A DNA stretch of 64,000 bases, taken from JBGOTP01 sp963717075 (GTDB taxonomy: Bacteria; Acidobacteriota; Vicinamibacteria; Vicinamibacterales; CAVVIG01). The DNA is taken from NCBI GenBank assembly GCA_963717075.1, contig CAVQVI010000026.1, forward strand, positions 118,528 through 182,527, given 5' to 3'. This document shows, one piece after another, positions 8,212-16,847 of the stretch. Every line of letters starts with the position of its first letter. Position 1 is the first letter of the stretch. The notes under the pieces were generated by a model. That model saw only the letters and a list, made by a program, of their open reading frames with translations. It was not told the origin of the DNA and made no database searches. Both the position numbers and the translations under genes were made by a program.

Positions 8212-8968
8212 ATGCTGTCTAAGCGCATCATCGCCTGCCTCGACGTCCGTGACGGCCTCGTCGTCAAAGGCATCAACTTCGAAGGCCTCCGGAGCGCCGG
8301 GGATCCGGCCGAGCTCGCGCGGCGCTACAACACGAGAGAGCATCGACGAGCTGGTGATTCTGGACGTTACCGCCACCATCGAACGGCGCCGCGCGCTCGC
8401 GGATACCATCCGCGCCGTGGCGCGAGAGCTCTTTATCCCGCTGGCGGTGGGCGGCGGCATCCGCACGGAGGAGGATGCGGCGGCAGCTGTGGGCGCAGGC
8501 GCCGATAAGGTGAGCCTCAATACGGCGGCGCTGTCGAATCCGGCGCTCATCACCACCCTCGCCGGTCGCTATGGCAGCCAGGCCGTGATTGTCGCGATCG
8601 ACGCCAAGCGAACCGGGAGCGGATTTGCGGTCTATGCACGGAGCGGCCAGGCGGCGGCCAACCGCGACGCCGTCGACTGGGCGCGGGAAGCCGAGGAGCG
8701 TGGCGCAGGCGAGATCTTGCTGACGTCGATAGACCGCGACGGCACCAAGGTCGGTTTCGACTGTGAGATGACGGCAGCGGTGTCAACGGCGGTGTCGATC
8801 CCAGTCATCGCTTCTGGCGGCGCCGGCCGCCTCGAGGATTTCGTGGACGTGTTCACTCGAGGTGCCGCCGATGCCGCGCTCGCCGCATCGATTTTCCACT
8901 ACGCGGAAACGAGCGTGCACGCACTGAAGGAACACTTGCAGCAACGCGGCATCCCGGTGCGTTTATGA
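8212..8968 (+). CDS. hisF: Imidazole glycerol phosphate synthase, cyclase subunit, frameshifted
   Basis: HisF is the TIM-barrel cyclase that combines ammonia from HisH with PRFAR to give IGP and AICAR. The N-terminus MLSKRIIACLDVRDGLVVKG (start ATG 8212) and PAELARRYNT are in one frame. From SIDELVILDVTAT onward, the rest (IPLAVGGGIRTEEDAAAAV, GADKVSLNTAA, LTSIDRDGTKVGFD, IPVIASGGAGRLEDF) is in another frame. The switch lies at about 8330-8345 and is explained by one extra base. All active-site segments are intact, so this is probably a sequence error. Gene order hisF-hisA differs from the usual hisA-hisF. Confidence 0.9.
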
Positions 8969-8969
8969 C

Positions 8970-9647
8970 ATGCTGATACCTTCGATTGATCTCCAAGGTG
9001 GCGCCGTCGTTCAACTCGTTCAGGGCGAACGTCTGGCCATCCGCGACGAAGACGTCCTGCGGTGGGTCAAGCGCTTCGAGCGTTTCCCCAAGGTCCAGGT
9101 GATCGATCTCGACGCCGCCATGGGCAAGGGTGACAACTTGGCCATTGTTCGTCGGATCGCGCCGATGTTGTCGTGCCGCGTCGGCGGTGGCGTGCGAACG
9201 ACCGAACGGGCGCAAGACATCCTTTCAACCGGCGCTCGGCAGATCATCGTCGGATCCTCACTCTTCAGGCACGGGCGCCCCGACCTGGAGTTTGCGAGCC
9301 GCCTCTCGGACACGGTTGGAGTGGACCAGATCATTGCCGCCGTCGACAGCCGCGGTGGCCAGGTCGTCATCCACGGATGGAAGACGCCCCTCCCCATCAC
9401 CGCTGTTGAGGCCGTCCGAGCGCTCGAGCCCTACTGCGCGGAGTTCCTCTACACGCACGTGGACACCGAGGGGTTGATGGGCGGCACGAACATGAAGGCC
9501 ATTCTGGAGGTGCGTGGCGCGACGACGCGACGCGTGACGGCGGCCGGTGGCATTACCACCCGCGATGAAATCGAGGACCTCCACGCGCACGGGGTTGACG
9601 CCGTCGTCGGCATGGCGCTCTACACCGGCAAGCTCGACGTCACCTGA
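8970..9647 (+). CDS. hisA: Phosphoribosylformimino-AICAR ribotide isomerase (HisA-type)
   Basis: HisA catalyses the Amadori isomerisation of ProFAR to PRFAR. The 225-residue TIM barrel, slightly short for the family, starts at ATG 8970 one base after the hisF stop (MLIPSIDLQGGAVVQLVQGE). It shows RVGGGVRTTERAQDILSTGA, QIIVGSSLF, IIAAVDSRGGQVVIHGWKT and VTAAGGITTRDEIEDLHAHG. The two half-barrel phosphate-binding loops are present. It is the last gene of the operon, and a T-tailed hairpin follows at 9759-9784. Confidence 0.9.
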   Translation: MLIPSIDLQGGAVVQLVQGERLAIRDEDVLRWVKRFERFPKVQVIDLDAAMGKGDNLAIVRRIAPMLSCRVGGGVRTTERAQDILSTGARQIIVGSSLFRHGRPDLEFASRLSDTVGVDQIIAAVDSRGGQVVIHGWKTPLPITAVEAVRALEPYCAEFLYTHVDTEGLMGGTNMKAILEVRGATTRRVTAAGGITTRDEIEDLHAHGVDAVVGMALYTGKLDVT

Positions 9648-9758
9648 TGAAGACCCCGACCAAAGACCAGTCCGTCCTGATCAAAGACCAGTCGCGTCCC
9701 TGATCTTGTCTGTTGACGAGGTCAACCGCCCGTCTCCCGTTTAGGACGGCAGGTGAAG

Positions 9759-9784
9759 AAGGCCCGCGATCTTCGCGGCCTTTT
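9759..9784 (+). terminator. Rho-independent terminator of the his operon
   Basis: AAGGCCCGCGA (9759-9769) pairs with TCGCGGCCTT with a single bulged base, followed by a T-run to 9784. It lies 111 bases after hisA and before the convergent phosphatase gene. The surrounding 9648-9913 stretch has no gene. It also contains an imperfect direct repeat of CAAAGACCAGTC at about 9660 and 9680. Confidence 0.7.
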
Positions 9785-9913
9785 CAGCCGAACGCTCGGG
9801 CACGCGATTTGATGTGCGTTTCGGCGAGTCGCGTCGGGGACACCGGGGTACTTGCCTTCAGGCAGGCGCTGGCATCGCCGTATCCCGTTTTCCACTCACG
9901 TTCCCGGCGCGGC

Positions 9914-11728
9914 TCACCCCGTGACCTTCAACGCCACCACCGTGATGTCGTCGTTCTGCCTCGCGTAGCCACGGAACGTCACGACGGCGCTGAAGATGTC
10001 GTCCACGAGGGCCGCCGTGGATTTCCGGCACGACGTGCGCACGACATCCTTGAGCCGCTCCCCTCCAAATGGCTCGCCGAAGGCATTGGTCGCGTCGTGC
10101 ACCCCGTCCGTGCAGAACACGAACAGATCGCCCTGGACAAGATCAACAGCGAGCTCGTCGTACAACGAGCCCTGAAAAAGACCGAGCGGAATGCCTGGGA
10201 TCGCGAGCGGCACCGGATTCATCTCCGGGTCATTCTCCAGGTGCGTGCCCCTGCAGCGCAGCGGATACGGCAGACCCGAATTGGCCATCGTGAGCGTCCG
10301 GCGCTTGAAGTCGAAGACGGCGTAGCAGAGCGTGCAGTAGTACTCCTCGAGCTGACGCTCGTGGAGGATCGTGTTGATCGAGGCCAGCACGCCCGCCGGA
10401 CTGAACCGCTCGGGCGCGTAGCGGCGCCGGAACGTGCGCGACCGGACCAGCTCGCCGGCGAACGCGCTGTAGAGCGCGGCCGGCACGCCCTTGCCCGACA
10501 CGTCGCCGACGGCAACGACGAGGCTGTTCGGCTCCGGCGCGAGGAAGTCGTAGAAATCGCCGCCGAGCTCGCGCGCCGGCGCGAATCGCGCGGCGACGTC
10601 GACGCCCTTGATCCGCTTGGGCAGCTCGGTCGGCAGCAGCGCCGCCTGCACGCGCTGCGCGAAGCGGATCTCCTTCTCCAGCCGCACCTCGTTCGTGCGA
10701 ATCGTCTCGTACAGCCGCGCGTTCTCGATGGCCACGGCCGCCTGGCTCGCGAGCAGCGTCAGGATCTCGACGTGCGTCTTCGTGAACGCGTCGAGCTCCG
10801 GGCTTTCGAGATCGAAGACGCCGATGCAGCGGTCCTTCAGCAGCAGCGGAATCACCAGCTCCGACCGCGCGTCCTCGACGACCTTGATGTAGCGCGGATC
10901 GTTCGACACGTCCGGAACGAGCACCGGCTCCTTGTGGAGCGCCGCGTAGCCGACAAGCCCGGTGCCGACCTTGACGCGCGGTGCGACAACCCGCTCGCCG
11001 TAGCGCACGGCCACCTTCATCTCGAGCTCCTGGGTCTCTTCGTTGAGCAGCAGGATGCCGAAGGTGCGGTAGTCGATGACGCGCCGCGTGAGGCTGGCGA
11101 TGCGTCGTCAGCAGCTCGTCGAGATTGAGAATGGCGCCGAACTCGCGGGCGATTTCGGCGAGCGTTTCGAGCGTGCTGGTGTACTCGCGCTCGTGCTCGA
11201 ACAGCCGCGCGTTCTCGATCGCGACGGCGACGTGCGCGGCGAACTGCCGCAGCATCGCCTCGTCGGTCTCGGTGAACTGGCCGACGCGTGTCGCTCAGGA
11301 GGTTGAGCGCGCCGATGACGCGGCCCTTGCGGCGCAGCGGCACGACGAGCTCGGCGTTCGACCCCGGCACCGCCTCGACGTAGCGCGGATCGGCGTGCAC
11401 GTCGTTCACGAGCAGGGGCTTGCCCTTCGGCGACGGCGGCGCCGACCAGGCCCTGGCCGACCTTCAGCCGCAGCGGCGCTGCGACCTCTTCCGGATAGCC
11501 GACCGAGTAGGCGATCGACAGCTCCTCGCGCTTCGGATCGAGCAGGTAGACGGCGAACGCCTGGAACTTCGTGAGCCGCGCGATGAGCTGCGGGATCTTC
11601 TGGAGCAGCTCGTCGAGGTCGAGCACGGAGGTCACCTCGCGCCCGAGCTCGAACAGCGTCTGGACGATCTCCCGGACCCTGGGGGACACGGAGGCGGACG
11701 TGGTCGCTGGTGCGATGGGTTCAGTCAC
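9914..11728 (-). CDS. GAF-domain SpoIIE-type serine phosphatase (RsbU-like), frameshifted
   Basis: This is a PP2C-family phosphatase, probably dephosphorylating an anti-anti-sigma factor. From the N-terminus the fragments are a coiled lead (SPRVREIVQTLFELGREV), a first GAF domain (FAVYLLDPKREELSIAYSVG, then SNAELVVPLRRKGRVIGALN), a second GAF (KVGTGLVGYAALHKEPVLVP) and the SpoIIE domain. In the latter, PARELGGDFYDFLAPE, VVAVGDVSGKGVPAALY, FVFCTDGVHDATNAFGE and NDDITVVALKV give the metal-binding aspartates. The frame switches near 11430, 11290 and 11100, and the catalytic domain (to about 10990) is unbroken. GTG 11728 is preferred as start; an in-frame ATG at 11791 would leave only 21 bases to the divergent fabZ-like gene. 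Confidence 0.85.
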
Positions 11729-11812
11729 AGGGATCCAGGAAACGTCCAGTGTAGCGCAGGTCTTTCCGCCTCCACGCGGCCGACGCATCACAGACTATAA
11801 TCTGTAGGCTGC

Positions 11813-12277
11813 ATGGACCTGACGCTGCCGCTCGACTACGCGGCGATCGAACGGATTCTGCCGCATCGCTATCCGTTCCTGCTCGTCGATCGCATCACCG
11901 AGCTCGAAATCGACAAGCGCATCGTCGGCATCAAGAACGTGTCGCTCAACGAGCGCTATCTGTCGCGCGAGGCGAACGGATCGCCGGTGCTGCCGCCGAC
12001 GATTCTGACCGAGGCGGTCGCACAGGTCGGCGCGATCCTGATTCTGGCGAAGCCGGAGAACCGCCAGCGCCTGCCCTTCTTCATGGGCATCAAGCGCGTC
12101 CGCTATCGCCGTCCCGTGCACCCGGGCGACGTCGTCGAGATCGAGGCCGTCGTCCTGCGTCTGCGCAGCCGCATGGGCCTGCTGAAGGGCATCGCGCGCG
12201 TGGACGGCAAGCGGGTCATCGACGGCACGATGACGTTCGCGCTCGGTCCGACGCAGTCCGACCAGCCCCAGACCTAG
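11813..12277 (+). CDS. fabZ: FabZ-family hydroxyacyl-ACP dehydratase-like protein lacking the catalytic His
   Basis: The 154 residues follow the FabZ hot-dog fold: ILPHRYPFLLVDRITELE (15-32), VSLNERYL, PPTILTEAVAQVGAILIL (61-78) and FFMGIKRVRYRRPVHPGDVV. FabZ dehydrates 3-hydroxyacyl-ACP with a His in the G-H-F-P-G segment and a Glu in the next helix. Here the Glu is kept (E67), but the His segment reads REANGSPVLPP, with Glu53 at the His position. The frame is intact, so this is not an indel. It may be a non-catalytic or differently acting FabZ homologue. It is divergent from the SpoIIE phosphatase and ends before a convergent transporter. Confidence 0.75.
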   Translation: MDLTLPLDYAAIERILPHRYPFLLVDRITELEIDKRIVGIKNVSLNERYLSREANGSPVLPPTILTEAVAQVGAILILAKPENRQRLPFFMGIKRVRYRRPVHPGDVVEIEAVVLRLRSRMGLLKGIARVDGKRVIDGTMTFALGPTQSDQPQT

Positions 12278-12334
12278 CGAGGCTCCGCCTCAGACCGTCG
12301 AGGCTCCGCCCCGCTAGAGGAACATTTATTACAG

Positions 12335-12349
12335 CCCCGCTGCGCGGGG
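12335..12349. terminator. GC hairpin between convergent genes
   Basis: CCCCGC (12335-12340) and GCGGGG (12344-12349) form a 6-bp stem with loop TGC, in the 90-base gap between the convergent fabZ-like and EamA genes. The same gap carries two copies of CGAGGCTCCGCC. There is no T-run on either side, so terminator function is plausible but weakly supported. Confidence 0.35.
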
Positions 12350-12367
12350 TGGCGGCGCGTCGAGGTC

Positions 12368-13237
12368 TTAGCGTTTGACAACGGCAATGCTGCAGAGCAC
12401 CACGGCACTGGCAATCAGCAGCCGTGGGGTGAACGGCTCGTCGAGGATCAGCGTTCCGAGCACGACAGCGATCAGCGGGTTGATGTAGGCGTACACGGAC
12501 ACCAGCGACAGCGGCAGGTGCTTCAGCGCGTACGCGTATGCTGAAAACCCCACGATTGATCCGACCAAGACCAGATAGGCCACCGCCGCCCAAGACTCAG
12601 CGCTGATGATGTGCGTGGCCCGCTCTCCGCGCATCAACGCCACCGCAAGAAGAAACAGGCCGCCAAAGACCATCTGCAGCGCAGACGCGCCGAGGACGCT
12701 TCGATCTTTCTCTCTGAAGCGCGCATAGTTGGATCCCGCAGACCAACCCAGTGCGGCCAGCTGGGTGCCGGCCACGCCGGCGAGAAAGGCCGGCCCGCTG
12801 CCGCCCCGCAGCTCTGGCCATACCAGGAACACCACGCCCGCGAAGCCAAGGACGAATCCAATGACCTGGCGGCGAGTCAGCACCTCGGCCCTGGGCATGA
12901 ATCGCTCGATACCGATCATCCAGAACGGTGTGACCGCGACGAGCACAGCCGTCAGTCCGCTCGGCACGACCTGCTCAGCGAGCACGACCGCGCCGTTGCC
13001 GAACCCGACGAGAAGAATGCCGAGCAGCGCCAACGACTTCCAGGCCGACCGGCCCGGCAGCGATTCCCCTCGGAGTCTCTGCATGACCATCAGCAGAAGC
13101 CCCGCCGAAAGCCAGCGGAGCGATGTCATGAGCAGCGGAGGGATGGTGTCGATCGCTACACGGATGGCGAGGTAGGTCGTGCCCCAGATGAGGCAGACGA
13201 GAAGCCAGGCCGCATAGGCTCGGGTCTGTTGCGTCAC
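12368..13237 (-). CDS. EamA/DMT-family inner-membrane transporter
   Basis: The 289-residue protein has about ten hydrophobic helices in two EamA repeats. The N-terminal TRAYAAWLLVCLIWGTTYLA is the family signature. The second repeat includes WSAGSNYARFREKDRS, VAYLVLVGSIVGFSAYAYAL and VSVYAYINPLIAVVLGTLIL. GTG 13237 (VTQQTRAYAAWL) is preferred because it begins just before the first helix and fits family length. The upstream in-frame ATG at 13339 would add a basic tail. The substrate cannot be inferred (drug/metabolite superfamily). It follows the diguanylate cyclase gene by 16 bases on the same strand, perhaps co-transcribed. Confidence 0.88.
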   Translation of the reverse strand: MTQQTRAYAAWLLVCLIWGTTYLAIRVAIDTIPPLLMTSLRWLSAGLLLMVMQRLRGESLPGRSAWKSLALLGILLVGFGNGAVVLAEQVVPSGLTAVLVAVTPFWMIGIERFMPRAEVLTRRQVIGFVLGFAGVVFLVWPELRGGSGPAFLAGVAGTQLAALGWSAGSNYARFREKDRSVLGASALQMVFGGLFLLAVALMRGERATHIISAESWAAVAYLVLVGSIVGFSAYAYALKHLPLSLVSVYAYINPLIAVVLGTLILDEPFTPRLLIASAVVLCSIAVVKR

Positions 13238-13253
13238 GGACGGACGGGGTCGT

Positions 13254-14543
13254 TCACGCCACGGCTGCTTCGATGGCGAGCCGCACGCAATTGCGCCCTT
13301 GATCTTTTGCGCGGTAGAGCGCCGCGTCCGCCCGACCAATGAGCGCTTTCACGTCGACCTCGGACGGCAGCGCCGCCGCGACGCCAAAGCTGGCGGTGAC
13401 CTGGATCGACTTGTTCTCCCAGACTATCTGCATCGTGTCCGCAAACTCCCGTCGCAGCGATTCGGCCACGTGCTTGGCACCGGTGAGCGGGGTGTCCGGC
13501 AGCAGCACGAAGAACTCCTCTCCACCGTACCGGCACTTCAGGTCGCTGCTTCGCAGCGTCGTTCGCATGCGTTTGCCAACCTCGGCCAGCACCGCATCGC
13601 CGCACAGATGCCCATATCGATCGTTGATCTGCTTGAAGTGATCGAGGTCGAACATGATGAGCGACGTCGGCGCCTGAGACCTCCGAGCCCGCCGGAGCTC
13701 CGTTTCGATCCTTTCGACGGCGTGCATGCGGTTGTAGCATCCGGTCAGGCCATCCCGAAAACTGTTCTCCCGCACGTCGCGAAACAGCTGGGCATTTCGA
13801 ACGGAAATCGCGAGCAGTGCGAGCGCCGCGGCCAGCTGCCCATGTGCATCCGTCGACACCTCTGCGGACCCGGGCAACCCCGCCACGCCGAGCGCCTGGC
13901 CTCCTGCCACGAGCGGCAGGCACAGGGTTCCATCGATCACCGTCGCCTCAACAGAGGCGGTGTCCGGATGCGGCACAAGCGAGCGATCAGCGATCAGCTG
14001 ACGTGTTCGTTCAGCCTCGCGGCGTCCGTCTCCGGTCGCACCGAGCAGCGCTTGCCAGCGACCGTCCATTTGCACGATCACCCAGATGTTGTCTGTTCCG
14101 GCAATTCGCGGCAGATGCTGAGCGACCACGTCACGGATGGCTTCCAGATCGAGTGAACGTCCAAGCGCCTCACCAAACGCGACAAGGCGCTCCATTTCGG
14201 CGGCACGTGTACCAGCCTGAATCGTTTCGGCCTCGGCCTTGAGCGCCTGCGCTCTCGCCTCTTGACGATTGGACTGCAGATGGAAGAGAAACAGGACCGT
14301 GAGGATGATGAGAGCCGGGACCAGTACCAGCCCCGATGCGCGCTCAACATCCGCTGCCACATCGAGCAGATAGCGCAATGGCCTCGCAAACACCACGATC
14401 GTGGCGACTACGAAGCCGACAAGCAGGACCCGGTCGTCACGACCGCTGATCTTCACGGCGAACTTCGAACTGTAACCGAAACGGCCGGGCACGTAAACAC
14501 AACGACCCGACGCGGGTCGTGTCTCTGGCTGATCTATCGCCAC
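13254..14543 (-). CDS. Membrane diguanylate cyclase with GAF-like and GGDEF domains
   Basis: The protein makes cyclic di-GMP. Of 429 residues, two hydrophobic segments (VLLVGFVVATIVVFARPLRY and LVLVPALIILTVLFLFHL) anchor it. A coiled segment (RQEARAQALKAEAE) and a GAF-like region follow (about 120-270). The GGDEF domain has DGLTGCYNRMHAVERIE, FDLDHFKQINDRYGHLCGD and the intact signature GGEEF. The inhibitory site RSSD sits five residues before it (RSSD-LKCRY-GGEEF), so product inhibition is expected. Start ATG 14543. c-di-GMP made here could act on the PilZ-like protein of the EPS locus, but that is inference. Confidence 0.92.
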   Translation of the reverse strand: MAIDQPETRPASGRCVYVPGRFGYSSKFAVKISGRDDRVLLVGFVVATIVVFARPLRYLLDVAADVERASGLVLVPALIILTVLFLFHLQSNRQEARAQALKAEAETIQAGTRAAEMERLVAFGEALGRSLDLEAIRDVVAQHLPRIAGTDNIWVIVQMDGRWQALLGATGDGRREAERTRQLIADRSLVPHPDTASVEATVIDGTLCLPLVAGGQALGVAGLPGSAEVSTDAHGQLAAALALLAISVRNAQLFRDVRENSFRDGLTGCYNRMHAVERIETELRRARRSQAPTSLIMFDLDHFKQINDRYGHLCGDAVLAEVGKRMRTTLRSSDLKCRYGGEEFFVLLPDTPLTGAKHVAESLRREFADTMQIVWENKSIQVTASFGVAAALPSEVDVKALIGRADAALYRAKDQGRNCVRLAIEAAVA

Positions 14544-14638
14544 ACACCCCCACGCGGGCCGTGCCTCAATCGCGTCCTTGACGCCTACAACGATAAGCCG
14601 ACCCGGCAGAACAGCTCCTGCGATAAGATAGGGCTGCT

Positions 14639-15307
14639 ATGGGCAGAAAATCATCGTCGAAGGAACACGCGCCATCAGTCCCGCAGGCCCCCGCCAAGAG
14701 GTGGAATCCCGTGCTGTACGGCGCGCTCGTCGTGGCCGTCGTTGGCGTTGCGGTGTTCGCCCTCCGCGGAGGGAGTTCAGGTGCCACCAAGGACCCCTCT
14801 GAGGCACTCGCAGCGCCGGCGTCATCGCCCAACCCGGAGAATTCCCCCACGCCTGCGCCACAGGCCGCCTCAGTGTCTGCGCAGGCCGAGGCGTCTGCCC
14901 GGGCCACTGCCGCGTTCGGGCCGCACAAGCAGGCGCGGCTTCCACCCATTCCGTTTCGAGGCTACGAGCCCCCGCGTCCGCCAGCCGTCGTGACCGCCGC
15001 CTACGAGTTTGCCGCTGAGCATCCCGAGATTTTGAGCTACGTTCCCTGCTTCTGTGGCTGCGAGCGTGGCGGCCATCGCGGCAACCACGACTGCTTCGTG
15101 AGAGCGCGCGCGGCCAACGGAGATGTCGTGGAATGGGAGGAACACGGCGTGGAATGCGCCGTCTGCATCGACGTCGCGACACGCTCGCGTCAGATGCACG
15201 CGTCCGGCGCCTCGGTCCGGGATATCCGCGCCGCCATCGAGAAGGAGTTCGTGCCGACCTCCCCCGTGATGACGCCCACGCCCAAGCCGCCCTCCCGGGA
15301 TCACTAG
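14639..15307 (+). CDS. Membrane-anchored PCYCGC-motif protein
   Basis: The 222-residue protein has a basic N-terminus, one transmembrane or signal-anchor segment (PVLYGALVVAVVGVAVFALR), a long Pro/Ala-rich linker (about residues 45-110), and a Cys-rich domain. That domain has YVPCFCGCERGGHRGNHDCF (about 140) and ECAVCIDVATRSRQM, matching the PCYCGC family usually exported and thought to bind metal or a redox cofactor. The role is unknown. It is followed after 9 bases by the hybrid histidine kinase, suggesting one transcript. ATG 14639 directly precedes a well-formed signal region. Confidence 0.78.
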   Translation: MGRKSSSKEHAPSVPQAPAKRWNPVLYGALVVAVVGVAVFALRGGSSGATKDPSEALAAPASSPNPENSPTPAPQAASVSAQAEASARATAAFGPHKQARLPPIPFRGYEPPRPPAVVTAAYEFAAEHPEILSYVPCFCGCERGGHRGNHDCFVRARAANGDVVEWEEHGVECAVCIDVATRSRQMHASGASVRDIRAAIEKEFVPTSPVMTPTPKPPSRDH

Positions 15308-15316
15308 CGAGCGCTC

Positions 15317-16846
15317 GTGGAAAGACGGGCCGCTGCCTTCGCGCGGCTGTTCGAAGCAGTTCACGAAGGTGTCTATATCGGGACCATCGGCCCCGATGTT
15401 TGTGTCACCATCGCCGCCAACCCTCATCTCAAGCTCATCTTCGGCTACTCCAACGAGACGTCTGAAGAGACCGTCCGTCCCTTCGACGCTGAGTGCTTTG
15501 TCGACCCGCAGGCACGCTCAGCGCTGATCGAACGTTTGACGACCGATGGCGCCGTCGCGGACTATCTCCTCCGGTTGCGCCGCGCGGACCACAGTTCAGT
15601 GTGGGTCGAGGTGACGGCGCGCGCTGACCCGCCATCGGCTGACGGCACCCTGCGCCTCGAAGCGCTCGTGCGCGACGTGAGCGAGCGCAAGAAGCTCGAT
15701 GATGAGAACCGCGACATTTTTCACCAGCTGCTGCAAGCCGAAAAGATGGCGGCGCTCGGACAGACCATCTCAGGCGTCGCACACGAGTTGAACAACCCGC
15801 TCGCGACCATTCTCAGCTGGGCCGAACGTCTGTCCGAACGGCCAGCCCTCGAGCCATCCTTGCGGCGAGGGCTCGAGACGATCCTGAGCGAATCCGAACG
15901 AGCGGCCCGCATTGTCCGCAACCTTCTCACATTCGCCCGGAAGCGCCAGACCACCCGGGCCATGGTGGACGTGAATCAGGTGGTGCGTGCCACTCTTGCG
16001 CTGCGCGCCTACGAGCAGCGCGTCAGCAATATCACGGTCATCGACGCCCTGGCGGCCGGCCTCCCCCAGGTGTTTGCGGATGGCCATCAGGTGCAGCAGG
16101 TCCTGCTCAATCTCGTCATCAATGCCGAGCAGGCGATGCTCTCCACGAACGGACGAGGCATCCTGGTCGTCCGATCCTGGCACGACGCCGCGCAAGAGAC
16201 CGTCTTCCTCGAGATCAACGACGACGGCCCTGGCATTCCCGACGAAGTGCAGCCCAAGATCTTCGACCCGTTCTTTACGACGAAAGACGTCGGCAAGGGA
16301 ACGGGGCTCGGGCTCACCGTGGCGTACGCCATCGTGCAGGAGCATGGCGGACGGATACGGGTCGAATCGCGTCCCTCGAGAGGAACATCGTTCTATGTCG
16401 AACTGCCTGTCACGGGGGCGAAACTGCCGCAGACCGTGCGCGCTCGTGCGGGTCAGCCGTCAATCGACAGTGCCGAGGTCGTCGGCGCGTCAATTCTCGT
16501 CGTCGAAGACGAGGCGGCACTGGCCGCTGCCGTCACCGATGCGCTCGAGGATGCCGGCTATGCCGTGCAACGCGCCGGGGACGGTGAGGAAGCGCTCGAT
16601 CGCGTGAGGACTGGTCGTTTCGACCTGGTGATTTGCGATTTGAAGATGCCCCGTCTCGATGGTCCGGCGTTCCATCGCGCGCTGGCGGCAGCATCGCCGG
16701 ACCTGAGTCGACACGTCATCTTCGTCACGGGTGACATGGCGGAAGCCGAAACGGAGAAGTTCTTGGAAGAAAGCGGCTGCCGGTGGCTTGCAAAGCCGTT
16801 CAGACTCGCGGATCTTCTCCGGGCCGTGAAGGAAGGGCTGTCGTGA
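15317..16846 (+). CDS. Cytoplasmic hybrid sensor histidine kinase (PAS-HisKA-HATPase-REC)
   Basis: A 509-residue sensor kinase with no membrane segment. A PAS domain comes first (about 10-125, PDVCVTIAANPHLKLIFGY). A HisKA domain follows with H in TISGVAHELNNPLATILSWA (about 155). The HATPase domain has LLNLVINAEQAM, DDGPGIPDEVQPKIFDPFF and GKGTGLGLTVAYAIV. A C-terminal receiver has SILVVEDEAAL, Asp in VICDLKMPRLDG and the switch Lys in WLAKPF. Start GTG 15317. The enzyme should autophosphorylate and relay internally to its own receiver. The partner is unknown; the NtrC-type regulator at 18719 is a candidate. Its stop lies one base from the stop of the convergent sigma-factor gene. Confidence 0.92.
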   Translation: MERRAAAFARLFEAVHEGVYIGTIGPDVCVTIAANPHLKLIFGYSNETSEETVRPFDAECFVDPQARSALIERLTTDGAVADYLLRLRRADHSSVWVEVTARADPPSADGTLRLEALVRDVSERKKLDDENRDIFHQLLQAEKMAALGQTISGVAHELNNPLATILSWAERLSERPALEPSLRRGLETILSESERAARIVRNLLTFARKRQTTRAMVDVNQVVRATLALRAYEQRVSNITVIDALAAGLPQVFADGHQVQQVLLNLVINAEQAMLSTNGRGILVVRSWHDAAQETVFLEINDDGPGIPDEVQPKIFDPFFTTKDVGKGTGLGLTVAYAIVQEHGGRIRVESRPSRGTSFYVELPVTGAKLPQTVRARAGQPSIDSAEVVGASILVVEDEAALAAAVTDALEDAGYAVQRAGDGEEALDRVRTGRFDLVICDLKMPRLDGPAFHRALAAASPDLSRHVIFVTGDMAEAETEKFLEESGCRWLAKPFRLADLLRAVKEGLS

Positions 16847-16847
16847 C

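Noticed and set aside
9713..11128. 471-codon plus-strand open frame across the phosphatase gene
   Set aside because: It is the complement of clear SpoIIE/GAF coding sequence; its Arg-rich composition is a shadow.
12611..13342. 243-codon plus-strand frame opposite the EamA transporter
   Set aside because: It is polar, repetitive Arg/Pro/His sequence typical of antisense frames; the minus strand has ten hydrophobic helices.
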